Shown here: positions 1-11,446 of the stretch, in pieces | Numbering within the stretch: position 1 is the stretch's first letter | Layout of the letters: each line of letters starts with the position of its first letter | Assembly (NCBI GenBank): GCA_030278955.1 | Contig: JAOANR010000015.1 | Location: 37,108,487-37,172,486 of the forward strand | Reading direction: 5' to 3' | DNA: 64,000 nt | DNA from: Hygrophila difformis | Taxonomy: Eukaryota > Streptophyta > Magnoliopsida > Lamiales > Acanthaceae | Translations under genes and position numbers: made by a program | Notes under the pieces: model-generated | Told to the model about the DNA's origin: nothing | The model's database searches: none | The model's input: only the letters and a program-made list of their open reading frames with translations

Positions 1-828
1 TCGCGCGCTGTATTTGTGGATCGCCTCGTTAGTGGTCCTACTATCTTTTTGGATCGCCTCGTTAGTGGTCCTACTATCTTTGAGACTGCCTCGTTAGTGG
101 TCTCCCATTGTTTGGACTGCCTCGTTAGTGGTCCTATGTTGAGATTGCCTCGTTAGTGATCTCCCGGTATGGTGTCCTCTTCTTAGTTTACGGGATGAAA
201 AGTAAAAGACTCGTGTGAGTGTTTCATTATGATTAAATCGTATTTATCCTGTCTTTAATTATGTATTTAAAATTTATGCATCTTAAATTATGCTTTAAAT
301 TACGCTTTTAAAATTAAGTTCTTTAATCATGTTTTCCGTTGCTAATAAATCATGTATTGTTAAATTCTCGTACGGTAAGCGAAATCTTTAGTTTAAACAC
401 TTGTAACCCCTTTTATTTGTAGTTAGGGATTAACTTACTCAGTATATTTTTATACTGACAACCATTGTCATTTCCTTTTTTACAGAGTACGTCGAGTGAC
501 GCATTGCATATGCACTTGGGGGAAATCATAATGGACATTTTAAATTTCTGCATCGTACTGTTTTTACCGGGTCTGTTAAACCCGAGGATTTGGCCATGTT
601 GGCCGTGATTTTACTTTCCGCTGCACTTACTTTATTTATTTTCCGCGCATGATAATTTCTACTATCGTACTAAGTATTATAAATTTTCCGGACTAAATCT
701 TGAAATGTTTTAAATCTTTTTCATACCCACAAGCCTTGCCTTTCCTTAGCGAGCTCGGGAAGCCGTGTCTTGCTAGGGAAATGCGGCGGTGACATCCCGG
801 CCTGGGTTATCAAATCCGGGGTGTTACA
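1..828 (+). mobile_element. 3' part of a Tekay-like LTR (family A), truncated by window start
   Basis: The stretch is the reverse complement of the LTR family that bounds element A (20270-41892). It ends at 828 with GGTGTTACA, the same terminus as the A LTRs, and its start matches the hairpin-repeat block seen at 32130-32375 and 39790-40015. Five copies of the GCCTCGTTAGTG hairpin repeat lie in 1-165. The LTR is in plus orientation. It could be a solo LTR or the 3' LTR of an element outside the window. No coding sequence was found in it. Confidence 0.85.
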
Positions 829-979
829 GAACCCGTCCATAAATCGATTTTTTTGCTAATCATTGCCGAACCGGTCCCATAACTTCCCTAATGGAGGGAT
901 GGGTTCCGCGATGATTAGGGTAGTTATGGGATGGGTTCGGCGATGATTAGCAAAAAAAATCGGGTTCATAGATGGGTTC
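829..979. repeat. Foldback (inverted-repeat) element abutting the LTR end
   Basis: The two halves are near-complementary. The arm at about 848-895 pairs with about 915-962 with few mismatches around a loop of roughly 20 bases, and the outer ends begin GAACCC and end GGGTTC. It starts at the base after the LTR terminus. No coding capacity or clear target-site duplication was seen. From 980 to 1295 there is only AT-rich sequence without a recognisable feature. Confidence 0.6.
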
Positions 980-1295
980 GGCTAAGATTAGGGTAGTTAT
1001 GAGGGATTCGTCTAATTCGATATTTGTGGGACTGTTTGGAAAATTTTTTAAAATTATGCGACGATATGGGTTTTTTTTTCCTAAATTATTGGAAGGATGA
1101 ATAATTTAAATGTGCTTAAATGGAAGAAAAATTAGTATTAAAAACTAGTAGTATTTTGTCTCTCAATTACATAAAAAGAAATGGAAGAAAAGAATATTGG
1201 GACACCCAACAAATAAAGTAAATACGGTGTAATAAACAATGGTAGTAGAAGTAGTATTATTTTTCTCTCTTTGTTGGTTAATTAAAAAAATGCTC

Positions 1296-1703
1296 TTATA
1301 TACCTAAAATGAAAGGGATGAATTTAGAAAATACATATATATATATAGTAATTGATGAGAAGATGTCAACGTACGGAATATCTGGGGGGCCAAAGCCGCA
1401 AGATTCAGGAAGTGAGAAGCCGCAAAGATATCCCCATAAAGCTAGGAAACCAGGGTTAGGAATATCTGGGAAGTGAGGGTCGTTGCACAGGCAGTCGAAG
1501 TCAACTGGTTGAAAGTCGCAGCAAGGCATATAGATACCCCTTGCAAAAGATCTTACACAGTCGTTAGTGGTTTCTCCATCCCGTGTGCAGGACAGGTTGT
1601 TGTCGGCGCAGGACAATTGCGCAAGGCTGGAAGAAGCCAACAGCACCAGCAGGAATAGGCCGACACTCGATGGTGCGAACAAGCTCTGTTTGGCGCCTTT
1701 CAT
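1296..1703 (-). CDS. Small secreted 8-cysteine protein, type-2 non-specific lipid-transfer-protein-like
   Basis: The 135-residue ORF starts at the only upstream ATG, followed by a hydrophobic signal peptide (about residues 12-28, ending SSSLAQ). After it comes the pattern C-x8-C-x11-CC-x8-CLC-x20-C-x7-C, the eight-cysteine motif of plant lipid-transfer and protease-inhibitor proteins. The short last gap resembles the type-2 (7 kDa) class. One extra cysteine precedes the motif. Such proteins are secreted and carry hydrophobic ligands in the apoplast; that role is inferred from the family. The last ~25 residues are hydrophobic and encoded partly by an AT repeat, so the true 3' end may be spliced or frayed. 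A possible donor GTACGT lies near 1373. It is the only convincing host gene in the window. Confidence 0.6.
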   Translation of the reverse strand: MKGAKQSLFAPSSVGLFLLVLLASSSLAQLSCADNNLSCTRDGETTNDCVRSFARGIYMPCCDFQPVDFDCLCNDPHFPDIPNPGFLALWGYLCGFSLPESCGFGPPDIPYVDIFSSITIYIYVFSKFIPFILGI

Positions 1704-1780
1704 TTTTACTACAACTACTCGATGATATGTTTTTAATTCTCACTTTTGATTTGTGTTGTATTTTGGAAACCCCATCCCGA

Positions 1781-1790
1781 ATTTAAATAA
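1781..1790 (-). promoter_or_regulatory. Possible TATA box of the lipid-transfer-like gene
   Basis: The minus strand reads TTATTTAAAT about 80 bases upstream of the ATG at 1703, a plausible TATA position. The call is weak because the surroundings are AT-rich. From 1791 to 1923 nothing else is recognised. Confidence 0.3.
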
Positions 1791-2085
1791 TGTTGGATGG
1801 ATGATAGATCCTCCACTCAATTATTGTAGCAAGTAGGAGTGTAATTTTCATGAGGAGTTGGCAATAGATCATCGTCCACTGAAATACTGAATTATCCTCG
1901 CAAGTAGCCAAGTAGGTGTATTATATTAATTTGATTAACACAATCAGTCAATTATTTATGCTAATTTGTGCATAATCCATTCCAAACCCCCTTAATAATG
2001 CTTTTTTGTTGACGTGGCGCATGATTATGCTGACGTGGCAACATGATTAGTGTGCATAATCCTATGCTACGTCAACAAAAAACGT

Positions 2086-2992
2086 TGTAGGTCCCTTAAT
2101 GCTTCAAGATTCTGTTATGGATGTTATTATGATGTTCTAACTACGGTATACGAAAGCGATAAAGAACACAATCAATTTGTTAACCCAGTTCGGTCCTTCC
2201 GACCTACGTCTGGGGATACCAATCCAGGCGACCTTCACTAGACAGAAAAACCAAAACACAAACACGCTAACCAAAGCCTAACACCAGAATCCAAACTCTA
2301 CCACTAGATGATACAAGATTCTGTTATGGATGTTATTATGATGTTCTAACTACGGTATACGAAAGCGATAAAGAACACAATCAATTTGTTAACCCAGTTC
2401 GGTCCTTCCGACCTACGTCTGGGGGATACCAATCCAGGCGACCTTCACTAGACAGAAAAACCAAAACACAAACACGCTAACCAAAGCTAACACCAGAATC
2501 CAAACTCTACCACTAGATGATACAATCCAGTTGAGCTAGCGTTGTTGAAACTCCCCCTCAACAACCCAGTAGGGATCTCACCCTAAATGGAATCTTCAAA
2601 GGCCGAAACGCTGTTTGTCGTTCTCCATGACTTTCTTCTTTGATCGCATGAATTCCTCCAGAACTTTCTTGAATATTGAAGATCACAATACCTTCAGATA
2701 TTCCTATGTAAACTCAATCTAATTTTGTTCTTCTAAAATATCTCACTCTATGAAATCTTGAAGAACATTTACAAGATTCTCCCAAAACTCTCTCTCTGTA
2801 ATCTAAGAATGAATACAAGTAAAATCGCTCAATGAAAATCTACATCTAGATTACAGACTCTGCACTTATATAAAGAATACAAAACACATAACTACCAGCA
2901 GAGTTAACTGCGTCGTCAGCCTGATGTGCCAACACCTGAGAAACATCTCAATGAAAACTACAAGGTTAAGTTGTCATAACAAAGTATTAACA
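2086..2992 (-). repeat. 3' LTR of the copia element (with internal duplication)
   Basis: It matches 10208-10905 but is 907 rather than 698 bases long. The extra 209 bases are an internal tandem duplication. Ends are TGTAGG and TTAACA as in the partner LTR. Confidence 0.93.
2105..2522. repeat. 209-bp tandem duplication inside the 3' LTR
   Basis: The segment starting CAAGATTCTG at 2105 recurs at 2314, a period of 209 bases that exactly accounts for the LTR length difference. The other LTR has a single copy, so the duplication arose after insertion. Short microhomology (CAA) sits at the junction. Confidence 0.9.
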
Positions 2993-3003
2993 ATCTCCCC
3001 CAC
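2993..3003 (-). promoter_or_regulatory. Polypurine tract of the copia element
   Basis: In sense orientation the bases immediately before the 3' LTR read GTGGGGGAGAT, a purine-rich plus-strand primer. From 3004 to 3372 lies the non-coding 3' leader of the element. Confidence 0.75.
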
Positions 3004-3372
3004 ATTTCATGGAGATGATGATCCATCAAACAAGGTGTCTATCAGAAATACAAACAGTAAGCAATTCAGATCATGATAGCTAAGCACATCAAACAATATA
3101 ACAAAATATCAACAGGGTAAGGTTCCAAACAAGACGACAGTTTTAGAGAGTCAATAGTCCATCACACTTCATCCAAAAACAAACAAACACAATCAGCAAA
3201 ATATAGTGTCATCAGCACAAAGTTCAAACATCCATCAGTCATTAGTCAATCACCAAAAACATTAAAAAGTTTAGTCAGAAATGTGTTACCCAAATGTACC
3301 AACAACCATACCACATCGAGATGACCTTCACCAAAATAGACACCACCACACTTGTTTCTCCCCCTTGATGGA

Positions 3373-4932
3373 TCAAACAACTCCATCTGAAGAATCGTCC
3401 TCCTCATCAGCAAATGGATTCTGCTCCTCAGAACGAGCTCCACTTGAAGAGGCCTTGCGGGTTGGGGAAAGAGATCCTGGAAGCATACTCATTATCTGTG
3501 CAATCTTGCGCTTGGTGGCAATAGCTTCCTGACTGATCTTGGTCTGCTTGTCACTAAGGGCAAGCAACTCAGACTTCATCTGCAAAATGAGATCACTGCC
3601 AGACGGTGGTGGTCCTTCCTTGAAGTCATTATGCTTATCACGAAGCTCATTGGAAGGGGAATGTGCATTTATCTTGATCCGGTCATCCTTCTTTGTCTTA
3701 ATGCCATTTTGATGCAGCAACAATGTGATAAGGCCAGGGTATGGTAAACTAGTCTTGGTGATTAGATCACGAGTAAAACCTAGCATACGCTTCAAAACCA
3801 GAAGACCAAAATTCATAAGTTCTATTCCAGAATCAATACAAAACAAAAGTTTACCCATTTCCAGGGAAGGCTGTGAGGCGTTGGATGTTGGCAGGATGTT
3901 TGCACGACACAAATAGAAGAAACAGTGAAATTTCATGGTCATATCAGAAACACTGCACTTCTTCCGGCCAAAGTCAAAAGCCCTCTGATTTGAAATAGTG
4001 TAGGCTATATCGGCAGGCGAATGAGGCAAATACTCCAGTGGATCACCAAGATCGTCGTTTGGTGCAAGTTCTAACAACGCATTTATAACACCAGGAGTTA
4101 AATCAATAAACTTGCCTCTAATGTATATCTTACCAAACCACTGAGACTTCTTGTTGAGAACGTCAGGATGTAAGTTGGCGTAGAACTCTCTGACCAGTGT
4201 TGGAGAGTAGGCTTTAAACACCGTTGCCCACTTCAGTAGATGTCTTTCTTCAAGGAACTCAACGAACCCTAGGTCCGTGTATGAAGAATGGACAAAAGTC
4301 TCCTCTAGGATGAATTTTCTGTTAACAAGATCTTTGGTTCCGAACAGCATCATTTCCTTGGTGAAATATGTCATGTTGAACGCTCGTTGTGACTGTAAAT
4401 CCCTTTGTGTTTTCTCTGGCGTCCTCTGGGTCCTTGGTCGTTTCACAGGTGTACCAACATCACTGGTAGAGGTGCTCCGCTTCTTTCTCTGTGAAGACCT
4501 AGTAGTAGGTCGTCGGACCTCCGTTCCAACATCAGCCTGTTCTGGAACATCTGGTTCATCATGTGGCAGAATATGATCTTCTTCTTCCTGGACATGTTCG
4601 GCTTCAACATCGGCAGGATTTGGAGTATTTTCAGTGTGATTTTCAGTGGATTTATCAGTAGGGTTTGAAGTAGGATCCTAAGGAGGATTTTGCGCTGGAC
4701 TACGAGGAGGGGTAGGATACATAGCGATAATAGGTTCGGCATTCTCAGCAAACTCCGTGAGTTGATTTTCAGCAGCTTCAGTGGAAGTTTGAGCAGTATT
4801 TTCAGCAGTAGCATTTGGTTCCTCAACATTTTCAGAGGGATTGGGTGTTTCTGAGGTGATTGGGGGTTCGGAGGTAGTGGGAACTGGTTCAGAAACTTTC
4901 TCGGGTAAATTGGTCGAGGAAGACGAAGCCAT
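3373..4932 (-). pseudogene. Extra ORF downstream of copia pol, plant-transposon-protein-like, one nonsense codon
   Basis: One frame runs from the ATG at 4932 to 3373 (about 520 codons) with a single TAG at 4678-4680. The first ~150 residues are Pro/Glu/Thr/Ser-rich and acidic. Next comes a basic patch and then a globular region containing a WFGKIYIRGKFIDLTPGVIN-type motif. That motif resembles the 'putative plant transposon protein' domain and the product encoded at 26806-28137. The C-terminus is polar and acidic. No signal peptide or membrane segment is seen, so the position is env-like but the protein is not. It is separated from the pol stop by about 270 bases and is in the same sense. The domain name is from memory of the family, not a search. 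Confidence 0.7.
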
Positions 4933-5206
4933 TGCTTAGTTATCTACAAAACTCAAGCTCAAAACAGAAGTGTGGTAGAATGAAACTCAAATGACAGATT
5001 TAAAGAGAGAAAACCGAAGATGAAGATGCGAGAGAGAGACGACGGTTTCGCTTTGACGTGCGACGTGACTAGGGGCGTCAGTTTGCAGTCATCATGACCC
5101 CAGGGACGATGGTTGTGAAAACTTTATCCAAAAATGAATTGGGCCTACAAAACTTATGGACTAGATCAAGTGTAAAATGTAAAATAAACATAGAAATTGA
5201 TCAAAT

Positions 5207-8200
5207 TTAGCTAGAATAGCAAAGGCCCATAATAGATCTAAGTGTTTCGAACCTTTCACCGTCGAGTGCTTTAGTAAGGATGTCAGCACGTTGTTCCAAC
5301 GTCCCAATATGTTCAATGTTGCACACACCCTCTTCAACCAAATCTCTTATAAAATTATACCTTATATCAATATGTTTGCTGCGACTATGTAGAATATGAT
5401 TCTTTGAAATGTTAATTGCACTTGTATTGTCACAATACACCTTGAAATCATCCTTCTTGATCCCATAATCACACAAAACTTGTTTCATCCACATCAATTG
5501 TGAGCAGCAGCATGTTGCAGCAATATACTCTGCTTCCGCTGTAGAAAGTGCAACTATGTTCTGCTTTTTAGAAAACCAACATACAAGATTATTTCCTAGA
5601 TAGAAACATCCTCCCGTTGTTGACCTTCTGTCATCACAACAGCCAGCCCAATCCGAATCAGTGAACCCTATCAAATCCAAGCTTGATCTTTTAGAGAACC
5701 AAATCCCTAATCCAATAGTTCCTTTCACATATCTCATGATGCGTTTAACAGCTTTCAAATGCACTTCCTTAGGATTTGCTTGAAATCTAGCACAAACTCC
5801 AGTGCTAAAGGATATGTCGGGTCTAGTAGCTGTTAAGTAAAGTAAACTTCCAATCATACTTCTATATAGTTTCTGATCTACACTTGCTCCTTGATAATCC
5901 TTTGAGAGTTTCTGTTGTTGACCTTGAGGAGTTCTAGCAATCTTGCTGTCTTCTAACTTGAATCTCTTTAGCATATTCCGAGCATATTTTTCTTGACTAA
6001 GAAACATTCCATCTTTCATTTGTTTCACTTGTAGTCCTAAGAAGTAAGTCAACTCTCCCATCATGCTCATCTCGAACTCTGATTGCATAGCTTGAACAAA
6101 GTTGTTTCTGAGATGTTCTGACGTCGATCCAAAAATTATATCATCAACATATACCTGTGCAATTATGAAGTGGTTGTCTTCATGCTTCACAAACATCGTC
6201 TTATCAGCTTCTCCTCTCTTATATCCATAATCAATAGAAATGAAGACAATCGATCATACCAAGCTCTAGGAGCTTGCTTTAGTCCATAGAGTGCACCCTT
6301 TACTCGATATACATGATTTGGTCTAGATGGATCTTCAAAACCAGCAGGCTGTGCCACAAATATCTCCTTTTTGATCTTCCCATTTAAGAAAGCTGTCTTG
6401 ATATCCAGTTGATACAACTTAAAATCCATAGAGCATGCAAATGCTAACAAAATTCGAACAGCTTCCATCCTTGCAACAGGTGCAAACGTTTCACCATAAT
6501 CCAGACCTTCTATCTGTGTAAAACCTTGAGCAACTAGGCGAGCTTTATTCCTTATAATGTTGCCTTGCTCATCAGTCTTATTCCTAAAGACCCATTTTGT
6601 ACCAATAATGTTGATGTTCTGTGGTTGTTCCACCAACTCCCAAACATCATTCCTTTCAAACTGAACTAACTCATCTTGCATGGCTGCTATCCAGTATTCG
6701 TCTTTAAGAGCTTCTGAAACATTCTTAGGTTCCACTCTAGATATAAAGCAGTTTAATCCAGCTAATTCTCTGTAATTAACCTTCTTGCTTCTAGTCAAAC
6801 GTTGAGCACTAGGATCACCTATAATATCTTGCTGTGAGTGATGCTTTAGAGTCCTTGGACCTCTTCTCTTATCAGATATAACATCTTTAGAACTTAAATC
6901 AGCATCCTCTAAGTTATCTTCATGATTAGTATCTCCTTCATCATCAATAACTATTCCTTCAGACTGTTGTTGACTGGATGTACTAACATCAGGGTTGACT
7001 GAGGCAGTATCAGTACTAGGAATACTACTATCATCATCCTTTCTAGGTAAAGCATACTTATCCTCAAATAAAACATTTACTGACTCAATAACCTTTCTGG
7101 ACTGAATCAAATAAACTCGATAAGCTCTAGAATGGTTAGAATATCCCAAAAACCAACCTTCCTCAGCTCTAGCATCAAACTTCTTAATTTGCTCTCTATC
7201 CCTGTAGACAAAACATTTACATCCAAAAATATGAAAGTATTTAACAGTAGGAGTTTTACCATTCCAGATTTGATATGGAGTGTTGTTAGTGTGAGGTCTC
7301 AACAACACACGATTGATGATGTGACATGCTGTGTAAATTGCTTCAGCCCAAAATGACTTCCCAAGAGTACTAGCATGTAGCATTGAACGAGCCATCTCTT
7401 GAAGTGTTCTATTCTTCCTTTCAGCAATCCCATTCTGTTGAGGTGTCTTTGGGGCAGAGTACTCATGAAAAATTCCATGGTTGTTGCAGAAAAGTTCAAA
7501 CTCCTGATTCTCAAACTCGCGTCCATGATCAGAACGGATCTTTTGGATTTTGGTTTGCTTTTCATTCATCAACTTCAGGCTTAGCTTTTCAAAGTGTTGG
7601 AAGGCTTCATCTTTGCTCCTGAGAAAACATACCCAAGTGAATCTCGAAAAATCATCAACACAAACTAAAACATACCTTTTGTCATTTAGGCTTTCAGTTT
7701 CTGTTGGACCCATAAGATCCATATGAATCAGTTCTAAGCAATGATCTGTAGAGACTCCATCAGTCTTCTTATGTTGAGCTCGGGTTTGCTTTCCTTTCGA
7801 ACAGTCCACACAAGCAAGGTCTTTGTTATTCTGTAGTTTTGGCAAACCTCTAACAGCGGCTGAACAACTTAGTTTGTACATGGTTTGATAGTTGAGATGT
7901 CCAAGCCTTTAGTGCCATAGGTTTGTGAGATCATCCATGCTTACTAGTGCCTGTGCCAGATTAGCTTCCAAAGTATAGCAATTATTTTTAGATCTTTTGC
8001 CTGTCATGATGTTATCTCTCCTGCAATCAAACACTTGACAAAAATGCTTATTAAAAATAACAAGGGAATCTTCATCACATAATTGACTAATTGAAATGAG
8101 ATTAGTAGTAAGCCCTTCAACATGATAGACTCTAGAGAGTTTAGAAAGTTCACCATCCTTTACATTACCATAACCAGTGATTTTGCTTCTAGTACCATCA

Positions 8201-8295
8201 CCAAAAACTACATCTCCACAATCTTTATCTGTAAAGTTGTTTAGAATCTCCTTACTACCTGTCATATGCCTTGAACAACCTGAATCAAAATACTA
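5207..8295 (-). pseudogene. Copia pol (protease, integrase, reverse transcriptase, RNase H), broken
   Basis: In sense order: the protease DSG motif just after 8293; a GAG-pre-integrase zinc region near 7800-7990; an integrase core with the D, D and E regions (about 7700-7300); a reverse transcriptase with the YVDD active site at 6140-6151; and RNase H with TAEAEY and TKAL motifs ending at the TAA at 5207. Breaks: TAG at 8293-8295 directly before the protease motif, TAA at 7909-7911 between protease and the integrase zinc region, and a frameshift near 6225-6240 in the reverse transcriptase. Domain order INT before RT identifies Ty1/copia. Confidence 0.93.
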
Positions 8296-10142
8296 TTTTC
8301 TGGACCGTGGTTGTTGCTGTGATGATAGAACAACAAGGCATTTAATCTCATTTCTCTTAGGCACCCACTCCATTTGAATTCTGATCTTTTTCTTTAAATC
8401 TTCATGGGGCCAGACTACTGGGCGACCATTCATGAGATCACGAATAATCCTCATGCAGGTTTCAGCTGTGTGACCAGGTAAGCTGCAATAGAGACAGTCT
8501 CTTCGTCGTTTGGGTGATGTGGGAACATCCTGATGTGTCAGTGAACTTGCTTCAGCATTCAGATTTCTACCACTAACAAATAGTCTTTTTCCAGTAGATG
8601 CTTGATTCTTGTACCCAATACCAGTCATGTCTCTGTAGCTTTTTCCAATAGACAGAACTTCATCAAGTTTACCTTTCCCTTTGGTCATCTTCTCTAGGTC
8701 AGCAACTCTAATTTTCAGTTTAATAGATTCCTCTCTGAATGACTCCTTCTCTTTAGTCACAGTAGTAATCTGAAGCTTCACTTCATCATACTTTCCTTTA
8801 AGAACTTTTAGATCATCAATAGCCTTAATCTTCTCAGCTTCTGCTTTATCCAGAGTCAGACGAATGTCAGTGAGTTGTTTCGACAACTGCTCATTCTCCT
8901 GTACAGCTTCTTCATATTCTTCTTTGAGTTCTTCATAGATATCAACTAGTTCTTTATAGAGACTACCTGATTCAGCTGTAACAATAGAAGATATGTCAGT
9001 AATTAATTGTATTGACTCACAGTTACCTGTGGAAGGGGTAGGACTAGCTTCTCTTGTCACAAATGCAACGACATCCTCATCATCACTTGATTGTTCATCC
9101 TCAGCTTCAACTTCAGACTCATCACTCAAAGTAGCTTGAAGTGCTTTTCTACTCTTCTTCTTTGCAGTAGGGCATTCAGCTCGCACATGGCCTTTTCCTT
9201 TACATTCAAAACATATAATCTCAGAAGATTTTTCAGACTTATCAACATCTTTGTCCTTCTTGAACTTTTTGAACTTCTCATCAGATTTCTTTTCAAATCT
9301 GTTGTTTTGCTTCTCCGTTGTCACTGGGTTGTCAGAACTACGATTTTTCTTCTGAAACTTCTTGAAATGCTTATTCTGAAGCATCTTTCCAATCCTTTTG
9401 GATAGTAAAGAAACTTCTTCTTCAAAGTCATCAGCAGGTTCATCTTCGGCCTTGAATGCAATGTTCTTGTGCGATTTCTCTGAGGCTAGATGATTGATTT
9501 CATAAGTTTGAAGAATACCAACCAATTCCCTCAAGAACATTGTCTTGATCTTCTCAACTTCTTCAAGGGCTGCCACTTTTGCAGAATATTTCTTAGAAAC
9601 AGTCCTAAGAAATTTCCTCACAAGCTTTGATCCTTCGAATGACATTCCAAGAGCTGTGGCCTGATTCACAATATCTTGAAATCTTCCAAAATATGATGTG
9701 ATATCTTCATCATTCGTCATTCTCAAACTGTCAAAGATCGATTCAATGCGTTGTAGACGGGTTGTCTTGACATCTTCAGAACCTTCATGTTGAGTCCCCA
9801 AGAAATTCCAAGCTTCATAGGCGGATGTACAGTTAGCGATCATCCTGAATTGCGCTTCATCCATAGCACCACTGATCGCGTTGAGAGCTGTGTAATTCGC
9901 TGATCTTGCAGTCCTCTCAGCCTGTGTGAGTTCGGCGTTTGTCGCGGGTCGAATTGTTGTTGTGGCCGCTTCTCCTTCTCCAGTTCGAACAGTTCTTGTT
10001 GGTGAGTCCATGGCTCCAAGACTGAATCCCAAACACCATCTCCTTGTGCCAATAGATAATTGCGCATTCTAGCTTTCCAATAGGCATAGTCATTTCCATC
10101 GAACAATGGTGGACGAATATTAGACGCTCCTTCTCGACTCAT
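8296..10142 (-). pseudogene. Copia gag, frameshifted
   Basis: It starts at the ATG at 10142, about 50 bases after the primer site. The N-terminus has the RPPLFDGNDYAYWKARM motif typical of copia gag, followed by a UBN2-type capsid region. A CFECKGKGHVRAEC zinc knuckle lies near 9170-9215, a long coiled coil rich in Glu/Lys near 8660-9000, and a second knuckle CLYCSLPGHTAETC near 8455-8500. A single frameshift near 9980-9995 separates the first ~50 codons from the rest. The large size and the coiled coil between the knuckles fit Sirevirus Gag. In an intact element the protein would form the particle shell and bind the RNA. Confidence 0.88.
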
Positions 10143-10192
10143 GGTTCTTGAATCTTGAATGAATGGATTTTCTCAGTTACGTTAGAGAACTT

Positions 10193-10204
10193 GCTCTGAT
10201 ACCA
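10193..10204 (-). promoter_or_regulatory. Primer-binding site, initiator tRNA-Met type
   Basis: In sense the site reads TGGTATCAGAGC, complementary to the 3' end of plant initiator tRNA-Met, three bases from the 5' LTR. Confidence 0.9.
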
Positions 10205-10207
10205 ATT

Positions 10208-10905
10208 TGTAGGTCCCTTAATGCTTCAAGATTCTGTTATGGATGTTATTATGATGTTTTAACTACGGTATACGAAAGCGATAAAGAACACAATCAATTT
10301 GTTAACCCAGTTCGGTCCTTCCGACCTACGTCTGGGGGATACCAATCCAGGCGACCTTCACTAGACAGAAAAACCAAAACACAAACACACTAACCAAAGC
10401 CTAACACCAGAATCCAAACTCTACCACTAGATGATACAATCCAGTTGAGCTAGCGTTGTTGAAACTCCCCCTCAACAACCCAGTAGGGATCTCACCCTAA
10501 ATGGAATCTTCAAAGGCCGAAACGCTGTTTGTCGTTCTCCATGGCTTTCTTCTTTGATCGCATGAATTCCTCCAGAACTTTCTTGAATATTGAAGATCAC
10601 AATACCTTCAGATATTCCTATGTAAACTCAATCTAATCTTGTTCTTCTAAAATATCTCACTCTATGAAATCTTGAAGAACATTTACAAGATTCTCCCAAA
10701 ACTCTCTCTGTAATCTAAGAATGAATACAAGTAAAATCGCTCAATGAAAATCTACATCTAGATTACAGACTCTGCACTTATATAAAGAATACAAAACACA
10801 TAACTACCAGCAGAGTTAACTGTCGTCGTCAGCCTGATGTGCCAACACCTGAGAAACATCTCAATGAAAAGTACAAGGTTAAGTTGTCATAACAAAGTAT
10901 TAACA
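10208..10905 (-). repeat. 5' LTR of the copia element
   Basis: This 698-base LTR pairs with 2086-2992. In sense it has a TATA box (TATATAAG) at 10777-10784, so U3 is short. Ends are TGTTAA and CCTACA in sense. Confidence 0.93.
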
Positions 10906-10984
10906 AACGTCACTAAGGGGGTTTGGGATACATTATGCAAAAATTAGCATAAATAATGGACTGATTGTGTTAATCAAATTAATA

Positions 10985-11446
10985 TGGGACTGAAATCGAA
11001 ATTTAAAAAATTTATGGGAGCATGGTGTTTTTTTCAGATAATTTTTAATTGGATTAAGTTTATTTATGATTAATGGGTTGTTAATCCATGTAATATTAAA
11101 AAAAAAAAACACAAGATGTAGTTGAGTGGATTCATTGAAAGCTAAGAAGACAAGATGGTTCCAAATCTCCCCAGCCTTCACTCAATACTTCATCTGAAAA
11201 TTATAAAATAAAGGAAACTTAACCAATATTCAAAAGAAAAACATTAAATACCCATAATATGAAATTCCTGCGTGCAACTACATCAATCATCATGATTCAA
11301 AAATCACAAAAAATATCAAAATTAGTGGTTGCTTCATTGGTGATTGAAGTTGGATTCAGTATGCATGACTTTGTTTTGATCCCGGCTATGTGTCAATGAG
11401 CTGGTGACCGGCACCAAACCCGACAAGAAAAAAATATAATCGATCT
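10985..11446. other. AT-rich host sequence without recognised feature
   Basis: Nothing supportable is seen here apart from short A runs. Short ORFs lack codon bias and family motifs. Confidence 0.5.

Larger units (their letters stand above)
2086..10905 (-). mobile_element. Sirevirus-like Ty1/copia LTR retrotransposon, degenerate
   Basis: The element is bounded by TG...CA LTRs at 2086-2992 and 10208-10905 and by the 5-bp duplication AACGT (2081-2085 and 10906-10910). Sense is minus. The order in sense is 5' LTR, primer site, gag, protease, integrase, reverse transcriptase, RNase H, an extra ORF, polypurine tract, 3' LTR. A large gag with two zinc knuckles and a coiled coil, plus an extra ORF after pol, are features of the Sirevirus lineage. 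Reading frames carry at least two frameshifts and three nonsense codons, so this copy cannot be autonomous. Confidence 0.92.
1924..10984. mobile_element. Hairpin MITE (~236 bp when intact) split by the copia insertion
   Basis: Left arm 1924-2030 is the reverse complement, with scattered mismatches, of a right arm formed by about 2053-2085 plus 10911-10984. Both outer ends read TATTAATTTGATTAACAC inward. The loop is roughly 20 bases. Removing the copia element and one copy of its 5-bp duplication restores one almost fully self-complementary element. A flanking TA dinucleotide could be the target duplication but is not decisive. It has no coding capacity. The superfamily is uncertain. Confidence 0.7.

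Noticed and set aside
3373..4932. Envelope glycoprotein gene in the copia element
   Set aside because: The position is env-like, but no signal peptide, transmembrane segment or glycoprotein pattern is seen; the motif fits plant transposon-type proteins.
10193..10204. A tRNA gene fragment
   Set aside because: Only the 12-base primer-complementary string is present, at the correct distance from an LTR; no cloverleaf exists there or at the other primer sites.
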